DNA of 64,000 nucleotides from Aurelia coerulea. Lineage: Eukaryota > Cnidaria > Scyphozoa > Semaeostomeae > Ulmaridae. How positions within the stretch are numbered: position 1 is the first letter of the stretch; every line of letters starts with the position of its first letter. Under the pieces are notes generated by a model. That model was not told the DNA's origin. It saw only the letters and a program-made list of their open reading frames with translations, and searched no databases. Location of the stretch: assembly GCA_039566865.1 (NCBI GenBank), contig CM076948.1:11295001-11359000 (forward strand). Reading direction: 5' to 3'. Below are positions 1 to 9,985 of the stretch, one piece after another. The translations under genes and the position numbers were made by a program.

Positions 1-235
1 GTTATATAATGCTTCCTCTATTAGTTTAGGATTTGCGATAATTTCATTTTTTTTCAAAATTTTCCATGATTTTTTTCAAAACTAATTATATCGGTACCAT
101 TTTGAAAAAAATCGAGATATCAAAAAATTTCCACAGCTAATTTACAGAAAAATGCCATAAGTTACTTTCAAGCCATCCAAATTCAAAGAAAACGGCAATA
201 GAGTTTTACACCGACTTTTTTAAAGATTTGAAAGA

Positions 236-360
236 TTTGAGCCCTCTACTCTTCATTCAAAACTCAGATATATGTAATTATGCAGATGATACTACAATCT
301 ATTGCCTGCGACTGCGATAAGAACCTGGAGAATGTAGCTCCTAGGCTTGAAAATTACTGT
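236..360 (+). pseudogene. LINE reverse transcriptase fragment with YADD box
   Basis: In-frame plus-strand reading gives SDICNYADDTTIY, the catalytic YADD region of a CR1/L2-type non-LTR retrotransposon, followed by a stop and a one-base shift into CDKNLENVAPRLENYC. It resembles the FADDNTIY region of the larger copy at 2535-3665. It is a broken fragment of about 40 residues. Confidence 0.65.
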
Positions 361-410
361 AGTGTGGTGTAGTGTAGTGTAGTGTAGGGCACACACCTGA
401 CACCTTATTC

Positions 411-1200
411 CCGGGGGGGGGGGGATTTGACCAGGTTTTGGTCGGGGACGTGCCATCGAAGTTTCAAAAACATACCCGTTCAATATACCAATTTTCCGAA
501 AAAGTATACGCGACCTTATACCAATTTTCCGAATAAGTACACCCGACCTTACATGTATTTTCTTTATAAGAAACTGCCCATAAGAAACCCAACTCTCAGA
601 TCGCCAAAAATTAAGGAACTCCAGTACTGGCAAAATATAAGTTAAGAAAGTATTTATCTTTATAAAGGAAATCCTTGACATATTTTTACTTTAGGGACTG
701 TTCGTTATTTATAAAGGGGTTGGTACTGAAAAAATTAAGAAACTCCAGTACTGGCAAAATATAAGTTAAGAAAGTATTTATCTTTATAAAGGAAATCCTT
801 GACATATGTTTTTTTACTTGGACAAGAAAACATTTCTCTTCAGTACCAACCCCTCTGTAAATAATGAACGGTCCCTTATTTTCACTTATTTCCAATATCA
901 TATTAATCGTACGGTACTTGAGTAATGTTTAAACTGGTTTAAAAATTAGAAAGGCTTGAAAACCTTGTTTTGAAATGTTCACGAGGGAACATGTAGTGAA
1001 CATGGAGATAGTTATGGAACCCCAAAGAAACTCGTAAGAAACTCCGAGTACTCAAAATCTGATAATTTTAGTTTCTTACAAAAGAAGTACGTGTATACCA
1101 ATTTTCCGAATAACCGATCTTATACTTATACCAAAATCGCGAAAAATCTATATTCCTTATGCCAAAATTGCGAAAATCGATACCCTTCCCGATGAAACGT
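411..1200. repeat. CCCGGGGG-type element with internal duplications
   Basis: Begins with CCCGGGGG (long G run) and GGGGACGTGCC, and ends near 1190 with the inverse ACGTCCCCGTACC, like the elements at 4056 and 48135. Inside is a direct duplication of about 78 bp (609-687 and 733-810) and an inverted pair (694-730 with 840-876) reading GGGACTGTTCGTTATTTA. Boundaries are approximate. Confidence 0.5.
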
Positions 1201-1208
1201 CCCCGTAC

Positions 1209-1435
1209 CAAGATAGGCACTAAATCCTTACTGGCTAACAAAATTGACACGTGGCACGCTCTAAACCAATCAAATGGAGCCAAAAACCAACCGGGAAATT
1301 TGAAATCTCAGATTTAAGCCCTTTTTGGACGATTTAACCACTCTTCACCAAAGTATCATTGGATACGAAGGAAATGAAGATTTTCAAAAAATGTCTTCAC
1401 AGACCTATTCCCAATGCCCTAATGCATAGTCAATC
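1209..1435 (+). repeat. Left arm of a 2.6-kb inverted repeat
   Basis: This 227-bp arm starts CAAGATAGGCACTAAATCC and ends GCATAGTCAATC. Its reverse complement lies at 2446-2534 plus 3670-3807, split by a LINE. The spacer 1436-2445 shows no recognised gene; two short minus-strand open frames there (1450-1695, 1825-2118) match no family known to me. Confidence 0.75.
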
Positions 1436-2445
1436 AAGAGCGCTACGAATTATTTCAAAATTTGAAGAAATGCCAAAACTTTGAATTCGACCTCATTGTC
1501 ACTGTAGTTTGTCGTATTAAACCAGCTAATTGATGACTGAAACGCATACTCATGGAGACTCAATATTTTGATTCGAAGGTCTCCTTCTGTGTGTTGAAGT
1601 ATCTTCAAAATTTCTTCAAAAGATGCCAAAATTAGAGTACTATCTGGATCTTTTTTCAGTTTGAAACTGACATAAATACCTCTGGAGATATTCAAGGTTC
1701 AATGCTGAGGGTAGAATGAACAACGGGAAAAGTTGTACTGTACGGGCCTAAAAAACCAAACCGTCGTTATAAATAAGAGGCGAATTAAAAGGTACTTACA
1801 TTTGTATCTTGCAAAAAAGGACATCTAATCAAAATCGTGAAGCAGTACAAATGATAAACGCACTTTAACTGGTTTTGATAGCAAAATTCCACTTTTTGGA
1901 CCGCTTTCTACTGCCAGTTTCTCCAACAAATCGTTCACATTTCTTCTTCGGTCTTCCAACAACATTTTCAACAAGGTGAAAGGTCCCCCAACAAAAGGAG
2001 CGCGAAAACGCCAATGTTCAGCCACATATATGCCAGCCATCGACAAATAACATACGATTCCAATGAACTTTGAACAAATATATTTACTCTCCACTTTCCA
2101 GAATGGCAAGAACTGCAATATCGAACGTGGTCAGAACGAACGATTTGGTGATGTCCTCCTCGATAACACTTGTCCTCATGCCTTTATCCTATTCTGCTGT
2201 CATTTTTGCGAGATTATGAGTGGTAATCGACAATTACATCAGTCAAAAACCTCGTATAAGTTTATGAATGGCGGTCCTTGCTTTCAGCAGCGCAAAAGAA
2301 ATGGCTGTCGTTTCTCCTCTTACCGTACAGTACAGTGTAGCAGGTACACGAAGTAAGTATGAAATGCTGATGTACGTAAGAAAGAATACAATAGCAACAA
2401 AACAAACGGAAGAAATGTACATTTTGTTTTTAATGTGAAAAAATA

Positions 2446-3807
2446 GATTGACTATGCATTAGGGCATTGGGAATAGGTCTGTGAAGAAAGTTTTTGAAAA
2501 TATTCATTTCCCTCGTATCCAATGATACTTTGGTACTTTGTGGCAACTCATTTAGCGAATGGCAAAACATAGAATCAGGTGTCCCCCAAGGTTCAGTGTT
2601 AGGTCCATTTCTGTTTAACTTCTTCATGAACGATTTCACATATGCCATTACTAAGTCAGAGTTCTGTAATTTTGCAGATGACAATACAATATATGCATGC
2701 AGTCAAAACCTAGAACATGTTATATCCTGTCTTAAGAATGATACCCATAATGCGCTGTGTTGGTTTCGGGACAATGGAATGGTTGCAAATCCTTCCAAAT
2801 TTCAAGTCATGTTTCTTGGGCTGAAACCAGGCCAGGAATACATGTTTGAAATTGATAAGAAACCGATTCCTGCAACTAGCACAGTGAAACTCTTAGGTAT
2901 TACTATTGACCCCCGGCTAAAATTTTCCGAACATGTAAAAACACTTTGCACAAAAGCCAACAACAAGACCAGTGCGTTTTCACGAGTAGCAGAATATTTA
3001 GATCAGGACAAGAGGCGTATTCTTTATAATACATTTATCATGTCAAATTTTAAGTATTGTCCTTTAATCTGGATGTTCTGTGGGAAAGATGCCAATGCAG
3101 CAATAAACAGAGTCCATAAAAGGGCACTGAGAATAATGTGGGAGGATTTCGCAGCCCCCTTTGCTGAACTCTTAGCTAGGGGTAGCGAATGTGCTATTCA
3201 CACTCGAAATTTGCAAAAATTAATGCTGGAAATATATAAATGCCTCAATTCGGAAAATCTATGTGGAATATCTTCCAGGCAAAAGATGTAGCCTATAACC
3301 TAAGGACTAAAAATCTTCTACGGTTACCAAGCACCAACACCTTGTCATATGGAAATGATTCATTATCTTTCAGGGGGGCCATCCTTTGGAACACTTTGTC
3401 TGACTCAATAAAAAGCCTGGCAACCAGTGCTAGCTTTAAGAGATCAATTAAAGAGTGGAAGGGTGACAGTTGCTCATGCAAAATATGTAGATAAAGAGTC
3501 CGTGGGAATTTCACCAGAAATATTTCTGTATTATAATCATGTATTTATCTATTCATTGTAATTAGTAATCCTTTTTGTGTAAATAGTTGGTCTTAATTAG
3601 TTCAATTTTGAACTATCAGTTTTTTTAACCAACTGTAAATAATGTTATAATAATAATAATAATAATGGTGAAGGGTGGTTAAATCGTCCAAAAAGGGCCT
3701 AAATCTGAGATTTCAAATTTCCCGGTTGGTTTTTGGCTCCATTTGATTGGTTTAGAGCGTGTCACGTGTCAATTTTGTTAGCCAGTAAGGATTTAGTGCC
3801 TATCTTG
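2446..3807 (-). repeat. Right inverted-repeat arm interrupted by a LINE
   Basis: Positions 2446-2534 and 3670-3807 together form the reverse complement of the left arm at 1209-1435. In the left arm the junction is continuous (ccactcttcaccaaagtat), while here a LINE sits between the halves. TGGT is present on both sides (2531-2534 and 3666-3669), suggesting a 4-bp target duplication. Confidence 0.75.
2535..3665 (+). pseudogene. 5'-truncated CR1/L2-like LINE, frameshifted RT
   Basis: Encodes the C-terminal half of a non-LTR reverse transcriptase: SGVPQGSVLGPFLFNFFMND, the FADD active-site box (usually YADD), a KLLGITIDPRLKFSEH segment and the thumb/C-terminal region RVHKRALRIMWEDF. The first frame stops at 3291; the sequence continues in another frame (NLRTKNLLRLPSTNTLSYG ... 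FKRSIKEWKGDS) to 3494, so there is a frameshift near 3255-3290. It ends in a (TAA)n tail. It lies inside an inverted-repeat arm, so it is younger than that repeat. Confidence 0.85.
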
Positions 3808-4055
3808 ATTCAAATATATCCTTGGTATGAGAGTCATCTTGCAATATTCGAAAGTTGTTTTTGATCCTGTTATTGAGTGGATGGTAGGTGAGAGTGAAAG
3901 GAATGCTGCTATTGGTTTGGCTTCTGTCAACAGGCAGTAAGGCATCTTCCTGACCTTCTAAAGTAAATCTTCGCCCTCTTTGTCATACTCAAATTAATGT
4001 GCAGGCCAATGAATTGTTGGAAAATAGATTACTTATTGTTATCAGTACTTAGATC

Positions 4056-4496
4056 CCGGGGGATCTATCAGAAAAAGCGGAGACGTTGCCATCTAAACGA
4101 TTCAAATCACATTCAAGAAGTGCAAATGGCTTACAACGACCTTCAGCAATGCCAATAGCGAATGCTGATTCTCACTTTCATGCTATAATTAGCATTACTT
4201 TAATTTGCTTACAAGATTCTTTTATAAACAAAATTATTTATTTTGTATGTTTTTCTTTTACATTTAGTTATTGCATGTATTTGCACGGCCCACTGTAAAT
4301 CAGTCCTTTGACTGACGTGGCCACCATGCCTGAAGAAATTAAAATCAAATCAAATCAAATAGAAAATATGGACCCTGTCATGGAGCGGAATATACAAAAG
4401 TGATACCCCCCTGTCCCGGAGTAGGAATCCTGAAAATGATACCCTGTTCAGCGGCACGTCCCCGTACGAAAAAATATATGAGTACCCTCCCCCCGG
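4056..4496. mobile_element. CCGGGGG-ended element with 9-bp target duplication
   Basis: Flanked on both sides by ACTTAGATC (4047-4055 and 4497-4505). The left end is CCGGGGGATC, the right end CCCTCCCCCCGG, with GGCACGTCCCCGTACG subterminal as in related copies. It contains what looks like a LINE 3' end with an (AAATC)n tail at about 4335-4361. No ORF. Superfamily uncertain. Confidence 0.65.
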
Positions 4497-4667
4497 ACTT
4501 AGATCAACCTCGTTCCCAAGGATATTTGTTGTTGTTAATAGGAAGCTAGACCTCAATGCAGGCGTTGCAGTTTACAAACCTTCATTGTCACTGGGTGGGT
4601 ATCGACCAATTAAAGCGAAAACCTCCTACCCTCGAGTACAGAATATTCGTCCCCAATTGAAATTATA

Positions 4668-5551
4668 CCGGGTGCGCCAAAATAAACTATGCATTTTTGG
4701 CAGGCCACGATAAATCGTACACTGGACCGATTTTGAAGATTTATGACTTAATCTATAGCAGAAAGCCTGAATTGGATTCTAGGATTTTTTACAAATTTTT
4801 CCGTTTTTACTTTTTAGAGCTCCAAGCGAGTTTCTTAAAATTTTCGTTTTCGAAAACACTGAAAACCATCAAAAAACGTTGATCAAATTTTCTAAAGAAT
4901 CAACATGAATGGACAAAGAGAAAACATTTTCAGCGCGATTTGGAGATTTGGAAATTGATTATTGTAAACTTCTGCACGAGCGTTATTTCAATGATTGGCC
5001 TGTTGCGAAATTCTGTTGTAGTTACAATAAAGTACCGCCCCAAAAGCAGTCACAAAATCAAAAATGTAACAAGAATCCATGCTTGCTGGCCCCATGACTT
5101 GGCCTCGCTTGTCTTTTAACCCCCTTGACACAGGAACACAACCTGCACCAAAGCATAAATTCAATGACATTACAAAAGGAGAGACATTCCTTTATACCCT
5201 TAAAATATTATTACATTTCTCCCAATATAGTACGAACTATCATAAAGCAGCTTACAGTTAGTCGATTTTTAAATCCCAAATCACCACGAAAAAATTTTCT
5301 CATTGTCCATTCATATCGATTCTTTAGAAAGCTTGATCGATGTTTTTTGATCGTTTTCAGTGTTTTCGAAAACGAAAATTTTAAGAAACTCGCTTGTAGC
5401 TCTAAAAACTGAAAATAGAAAACTTTACAAAAAATCCTAGAATCTAATTCAGGCTTTCTGCTAACTATTAAGTCACAAATCTTCAAAATCGGTCCTGTTT
5501 ACGATTTATCGTGGCCTGCCAAACGTGCATAGTTTATTTTGGCGCACCCGG
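4668..5551. mobile_element. Mariner-type foldback MITE
   Basis: TA-flanked (4666-4667, 5552-5553) with ends CCGGGTGCGCCAAAATAAAC in inverted orientation. The arms extend about 260 bp (4668-4930 and about 5285-5551) around a central spacer of about 350 bp. Open frames on both strands are the arms read through, not genes. Ends CCGGGTGyCCC and a TA target are typical of Tc1/mariner. Confidence 0.75.
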
Positions 5552-5593
5552 TAGTGAACATTCTTTTTGAATAAATATAAAAAAGATACGTGT

Positions 5594-6120
5594 TTAACCC
5601 CATCTCACCTGGGACTTTTGAAGCGGTTCGCTGTTAGTAAATAGATGGACTTTGATGCAAACAATCAACATCACTTGATCAAATCAAATTATCTCTATTG
5701 TTCCTGTTGCTATGGCAATAAGAAGATATTAAGTTATGATTATCATGATTATTACCAACACGACTGAAACAATGAAATGAGGCAGTAAATAGGAAGTTTT
5801 TGTTTGAAATTGAATTGGATATCATCATCAAATACATGTTTAAGCATAATTTGGCATATATTTGAGATTAATATCTGCAACAATTTGAAAAAAGTATACA
5901 AATTTTGTTGACTACACAATAAAACACTGCTTGCCATGGTTGCGTTGCTATGTTTAGAATCTTTAAATTCTTTAAATTTTCATCATTCGATACAGTATAG
6001 ACATAAAGTCAAAGTAGAAAAGAATATTGGCATCTTGCTTTAAATATTTTAGCATTGGCGAATAAAAGAGTCACTGGGGGGGGGGGTGGAATAGGGTTAA
6101 CTAAGGTGAGATAGGGTTAA
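5594..6120. mobile_element. TTAA-flanked element (piggyBac-like ends), triplicated right end
   Basis: Left end TTAACCCCATCTCACCTGGG, right end the inverse, GGTGAGATAGGGTTAA. The right terminus is repeated: three TTAA-ended units finish at 6100, 6120 and 6140, with a 20-bp period (CTAAGGTGAGATAGGGTTAA). A TTAA target and CCCT start fit piggyBac, or Kolobok. No transposase ORF. Confidence 0.65.
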
Positions 6121-6159
6121 CTAAGGTGAGATAGGGTTAACTAAGAAACGACTATTTTT

Positions 6160-6262
6160 CAATTTTTCGAGCCCCCCCCCGATTGTTCCAACCCCCAGAT
6201 TATTATTATATCGAACCATTTCCAGCCCCCCGATTATTCTCAGCCCCCCCAGTTTATTCGGT
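6160..6262. repeat. C-rich degenerate tandem repeat
   Basis: Four to five degenerate units of about 25 bp, each with a run of C after an AG/GAG and then GATTATT-like sequence. Sits directly next to the triplicated TTAA end. From 6263 to 6973 I see no gene or clear repeat. Confidence 0.5.
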
Positions 6263-6973
6263 ACTTGAGAGAAACTACAAGTGATATTCTGGTTTTCCTG
6301 AAGTGCTACACTGCAAAACAAGATATCAGTACTTAGATAATGTTTCTTCGAGCTATTAAAGTAAAAAACTCCTATCTACAAGTGATTTTCTGCTTATTTA
6401 TAGACGCAAAAGATCACATAATTTCGCTCGCTACTTGGAGATTTTGATCGCTACAGCCGTTCAATCGAACGCGTGTTTGTTTGCCTTTGGCGGGAAGTTT
6501 TAATTGAAGAAGAATCAGCCAATGCGATCAAGTTATTTCAAGTCTTGCATGATGATTTGTCGGTGGCGGGAAGTTTTCCCAGCAGGAAATCTTTTGCTGT
6601 TTTGAGAAGGGTTTGGCAATAAGGCCTTCACTGGAGCAACAACAACAACATCAATTCACTTCAATGAGATGAGCGTAATTCGAGGCTCCTTGTGTAGCGA
6701 GGCTAGTTCCTCACCGCCATCTTCAGTGTAATCCTCTATTTAGTCAGGACTGCCCATTTTGGAACAAGAAGGCCTTAGGATTTCGACATAACACTATGAA
6801 TAGAACTAAATAACTGTAATCAATTTCGAGTATGACTCCTAACAAACGAAAGGAACTGTTGTTTTGTCACACAATGCATTTCCTGTGATCAGTTCAATTT
6901 CATATGAACGTTAGCCAATCAGAGATTGGAAAAAATCGACAAATTACACAATAGTGAAACTAAAAATATCTCC

Positions 6974-7690
6974 TTAACCATATCAAGCCTGCATCAGCCC
7001 CCCTCCCCCTAGCAGTTTTTCTTCTTAGGATTTTTTTCAAATGCACTTACAACGTTGAGGCTTTCTGACCTTCTGTTTTTATCCTTCTGACGATCAAAAT
7101 AAACTTTTTAGAAAAATTAAATTCATTCCAGGGTGTAAAAGCACGATCAATTTCTGAGAGAAGTCTGTGTAAAATTTCGAATAAATCCTAATAAAATCTA
7201 CAGCTAATGTGATAAAATGATGAAAGACAAAGAATGTATACTACTTTTGATCCTCTATCCAACAAAGTAGGTTTTGTAATTTAAGCATATGATTATGCGT
7301 ATTTCGGAACTACGCATGCGCAAATTCTTTAAATTCCTGTGTGATGACGTTATCATGTTCACAAATTTTTCTTTACAAAGCAAATGCTATTCAACCACAG
7401 AATGCATTAAAATTGGACTGATGTCCTTACTGCCTTTCGTTTTCTCACAATCAACAATTGAAGACTTTTAGAATTGAGCCCTATTGACCTTGAAAATGCA
7501 ACATAGTGACCTAATAAGCAGGTTTCGCGACATAACCAAAATAGATTTAATTTTTAGGTCCAGCTCATGACGTACTATGCACATGCCAGGTTTCAAGGTT
7601 TTAGGTTGTCCAGAACAGAAATAAAATAGGGGATTGAATCAGCCCCCTAGTCCTCCTTGAGCACCAAATACCTAGGCTTGATAGGGTTAA
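6974..7690. mobile_element. TTAA-flanked element (piggyBac-like ends)
   Basis: Left end TTAACCATATCAAGCCTGC, right end the inverse, CTAGGCTTGATAGGGTTAA, both with subterminal C-rich stretches (CAGCCCCC). 717 bp, no credible transposase. 7691-8324 holds only the presumed HYDIN 3' UTR and flank. Confidence 0.65.
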
Positions 7691-8242
7691 GATACTATAA
7701 TAGAATATATATATACAAAGACTGTTCAATTGTCATGGATAAACAAAGATTATTCCAAGGAAGTACTAACAACTTGTACATTATTACAACAATAACTTTA
7801 AACGGTTTTCAAATGACCCTCCAAAAATCAATGAAGTTGTAATGATAAAAATCCTTTATGAGATAAAATGGTTTAACTACTGTCAAATATAACTTTTTAG
7901 TTTAATATTGCATGATTTGTTTCCCAATTTGCAAAATCAAATAAGTTTGTATTCTTCATTACAGCCAACTAAATCAAAGTGTGTCTAAAGATAGAATATT
8001 GTTAGGAGATATCATCGTGGGGGAATTTTCGAAGTTGCCAGAAAGCGGTGTTGCGGAAAATCCTACAGGGCAAACGAAGGGAGAAACAATGAAAAAAAAT
8101 ATCCATGCTTCCCAGGAAAAAATCCAGAGTATCTTATGATTCTTTGACATGTTCTACGAATGTGATATCAACAAAGGAACTTCACTGTTGGGAATTCTGA
8201 AAAGTTTTGGAAAAACTGCATGGTAGAATGTTGTATGTAGCT

Positions 8243-8248
8243 TTTAAT
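8243..8248 (-). promoter_or_regulatory. Possible HYDIN polyadenylation signal (ATTAAA)
   Basis: An ATTAAA variant hexamer on the minus strand lies about 77 nt downstream of the HYDIN stop codon. No AATAAA lies nearer on that strand. Inference only; the true 3' UTR could be longer. Confidence 0.3.
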
Positions 8249-8324
8249 GACATTTTACTGGCAGTTTATAAAGGGTCATTTAAAAACTTGTTGAAATAAA
8301 TGCTCAACCAATATGAATGGACAA

Positions 8325-8807
8325 CTATGGCGTTATGCCTTTAAGATAAAATGTCCAGTTAAGGCTATCATTAATGCCAACGCTTCGAGCACACGACACA
8401 ACAAGTCGCCCCATACGAACAGCCTTTGATTCACCTTGATTCCCTTCAAAACCAACCGTAATGTTATGGGTTTTCTTGCCTCTGATAGTTTCGCCAGCCT
8501 TGACGGTAAAACTGGGACTGTCCACATGGAACACGAATGATGTTGTTTGAGGAAAGACGTTTTTAAAGGGGATTGCAGCATTAACCCCTGCCTTAATCGT
8601 GTAAGGACCTTGGGGCTTTGGAGGGCGGCAGTGTCCAAACAGCGGGAAAATATATTCACCACCAACCGTTGATATAACTGTTAAGGTCCCCTGCGAGTCA
8701 CCGATCTTTGTTGGCTCAAAAGTCACATCTACTCCAACTTCACTTCCTCCACTCGAGGCTGACGCTGCAGTCATTGAACGTTCAACAAGGAACTCAGGAT
8801 TGTCGAT
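8325..8807 (-). CDS. HYDIN: HYDIN exon 23 of 23 (terminal, with stop codon)
   Basis: 161 codons including TAG at 8325-8327. Acceptor TTTTACCGTAG. Reads IDNPEFLVERSMTA, VGVDVTFEPTKIGDSQGTL, GGEYIFPLFGHCRPPKPQGP, AIPFKNVFPQTTSF and WTFYLKGITP-stop. The PPKPQGP turn and the GITP ending match the HYDIN C-terminus. The frame begins at the acceptor, so the Met at 8774 is internal. Confidence 0.95.
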   Translation of the reverse strand: MDNPEFLVERSMTAASASSGGSEVGVDVTFEPTKIGDSQGTLTVISTVGGEYIFPLFGHCRPPKPQGPYTIKAGVNAAIPFKNVFPQTTSFVFHVDSPSFTVKAGETIRGKKTHNITVGFEGNQGESKAVRMGRLVVSCARSVGINDSLNWTFYLKGITP

Positions 8808-9721
8808 CTACGGTAAAATGGATTTAGTTCAAAAGACAGCCATTGAAAGAGCTTGAATAGGGTATCCTTGGTAGATTTTCTGTTTAAACAGGTCCCTATA
8901 GTGGGAATCGTTTCATAGAAAAGTGAAATGCAAATTCATAATGCTTTTTGACATTGCAAAAAAGGCTACTAACTATCTGGAATTTGAACTATCTGTTGGG
9001 GTATCAATGTTGCACTTCAGCAGTGTGTATCAAGGGAGTCATTGATGATGCTTCATTACAATATGAATTCTTATGCTGCATGTCGAAATTGACCGAAATC
9101 AAATAGAAAATACCAAATGAGGGGTACTTCAGGGTCTGCCATATTGCGATGTTAGGTATAAGATATTCATGATATTGCAGAGTGACAATAATAATAATTT
9201 CTCTATTTAATGTTGGCTTCTCGTCTAGCTGATGCTGCTTAACACTAAACAAATTTGAATACATGTTAATGATGAAAATAAATGTAGCTTACAAGGATAT
9301 CAATCAATCTCTATAACTATCTTTGTATACGATTCTCAGGGCTCTCTCGTTGACTTTGTTTATTTCCTTATTAACTGACCTATCATGGAACATCCAAACA
9401 AATGGACAATAGCTAAACTGAGAAACAACGAAAGCGTTCATCACATCATAGCCCTCAGTTTCTCAACATCCACATAGTTTGAAATACGTGCAAGTGCATG
9501 CAATTTCTGTCCTGCTTTCTTACAAAGAGTGTTTACATGATTATTGAAATCAAGGTTCTTATCCAGCGTTACACCCAGAAGTTTTTCTGCAACAGATTAT
9601 GCTATCATAGTTGCGCCAATATGCACTGATATGCCCAGTAGTCGAGAAAGAAGGTTGCGGCAGTACGGTATGGAATTTTTGATGCGTTATGCGGTAATAA
9701 TAATAATTAATAATAATAATC

Positions 9722-9758
<37 letters not shown>

Positions 9759-9942
9759 TGATAATAATTAATAAACTTAAACCACCATCACAAATAATAG
9801 AAGAGTAAAGGGAGAAGAACAGAACTGTTAAAACCAGACATTTCGATTATAGAAATCTTCCTCAGTCTGACTGAGGAAGATTTTTGTAATCGAAACGTCT
9901 GGTTTTAACAATTGTGTTTTTATCTGATAACAATAATGATAC

Positions 9943-9985
<43 letters not shown>

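Larger units (their letters stand above)
9544..9985. repeat. AAT microsatellites flanking a Penelope-type tail
   Basis: Two (AAT)n tracts (about 9687-9770 and 9940-9985) bracket an inverted pair of hammerhead-like stem-loops. The segment CCACCATCAcAAATAA beside the first tract recurs near 36190 next to the Penelope-like ORF, linking the two. The preceding stretch 8808-9543 shows nothing recognisable. Confidence 0.6.

Noticed and set aside
1450..2118. A two-exon minus-strand gene between the inverted-repeat arms
   Set aside because: No family recognised, no supported splice pair, and the location within a repeat argues against a host gene.
4697..5486. Mirror-image open frames with LQASFLKFSFSKTLKTIKK on both strands
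   Set aside because: Both are the inverted arms of one mariner-type foldback read in opposite directions, without codon bias or start context.
9687..9985. CRISPR-like array
   Set aside because: The periodicity is AAT microsatellite and one inverted pair; the sequence is eukaryotic.
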